The notes under the pieces were generated by a model. The model saw only the letters and a list, made by a program, of their open reading frames with translations. It did no database searches and had not been told where the DNA came from. This document shows positions 63,842 to 64,000 of a stretch of 64,000 bases of DNA, in pieces. The DNA comes from JBEVJK01 sp963791325 (GTDB lineage Bacteria > Pseudomonadota > Alphaproteobacteria > Rhizobiales > Rhizobiaceae). Each line of letters starts with the position of its first letter. Position 1 is the first letter of the stretch. A program made the translations under genes and the position numbers. The stretch is from the NCBI GenBank assembly GCA_963791325.1, contig CAWBRU010000019.1:1-64000 (forward strand). The letters run 5' to 3'.

Positions 63842-64000
63842 ATGGAGAGCACGGTGACGACGAAGCGAAGACGGCGAGGCCCGGGGTCGGCGCGACGATG
63901 GCCGAGGTGGCGGCGCTGGCCGGCGTCACCAAGATGACGGTGTCGCGCGTGCTGCGCCATCCGGAGAAGGTCAACGCCGACACCCGCGCGCGGGTCACCG
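63842..64000 (+). CDS. LacI-family transcriptional regulator, N-terminus (partial)
   Basis: The gene runs off the right edge. The helix-turn-helix is clear from 63898: MAEVAALAGVTKMTVSRVLR followed by HPEKVNADTRARV, a LacI/GntR-type DNA-binding domain. The ATG at 63842 with a basic KRRRRG stretch is the more natural start, but it is in another frame and would need one indel near 63880. It is divergent from the epimerase-like gene and is its likely regulator. Confidence 0.7.

Overview
The window is high-GC DNA with alphaproteobacterial, most likely Hyphomicrobiales (Rhizobiales), character. The evidence is very GC-rich third codon positions, many periplasmic-binding-protein transporters with their own regulators, and intergenic repeats of the type common in rhizobial genomes. 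No rRNA, tRNA, CRISPR array, phage gene or transposase was seen. The only housekeeping genes are thrS and yidD, so this looks like accessory or catabolic chromosomal DNA (or a large replicon) rather than a mobile island.

Layout. 0-8.6 kb: end of a glycosyltransferase, the relic of a thiamine-diphosphate enzyme, an FGGY sugar kinase with a SIS-domain partner, a small lipoprotein, CDP-diglyceride hydrolase, a frameshifted Gfo/Idh/MocA dehydrogenase, and a secreted Gly/His/Asp-rich repeat protein. 7.6-23.5 kb: an organosulfur island with two isopenicillin-N-synthase-like Fe(II)/2-oxoglutarate oxygenases, an O-acetylhomoserine sulfhydrylase, three ABC importers (an Ssu-like set, an intact Tau set, and a second Ssu set with the monooxygenase SsuD), an SsuE-type FMN reductase and a COG4529 flavoprotein. 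A 17-bp imperfect palindrome lies upstream of all three importer operons and probably marks one sulfur-starvation regulon. 23.7-29.0 kb: an LpxO-like hydroxylase, thrS, yidD, a LysR regulator, and an ArsR/SRPBCC pair with a clear operator-promoter.

29.2-38.7 kb: a LacI-controlled glycoside cluster (binding protein, two CUT1 permeases, GH127 beta-L-arabinofuranosidase, lipoprotein, phosphotriesterase-like and creatininase-like hydrolases, and a convergent protein of unknown function). 38.9-45.3 kb: a ribose-type (CUT2) transporter with two different permeases, a D-threonine-aldolase-like enzyme and an SDR. 45.5-49.7 kb: a second CUT1 transporter without ATPase, plus an SDR. 49.8-53.4 kb: alpha/beta hydrolase, double cold-shock-domain protein, glyoxalase I and a propionyl-CoA carboxylase beta chain. 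53.4-57.9 kb: the glyoxylate-to-glycerate pathway (gcl, hyi, tartronate-semialdehyde reductase) divergent from an IclR regulator. 58-64 kb: a small membrane protein with a terminator and possible small RNA upstream, a cysteine-desulfurase-like protein, an Old Yellow Enzyme, an SDR, two tiny proteins, a frameshifted DUF4432 epimerase-like gene and the start of a LacI regulator.

Quality note. Single-base indels are strongly clustered (8.9-14.2 kb, 19.6-23.4 kb, 62.7-63.9 kb, plus isolated ones near 0.65, 5.37 and 47.36 kb), while other stretches of 5 to 23 kb have none. Family motifs stay intact between the indels, so local consensus error or very recent decay are both possible. These genes are typed as pseudogenes with the reconstructed extents given.
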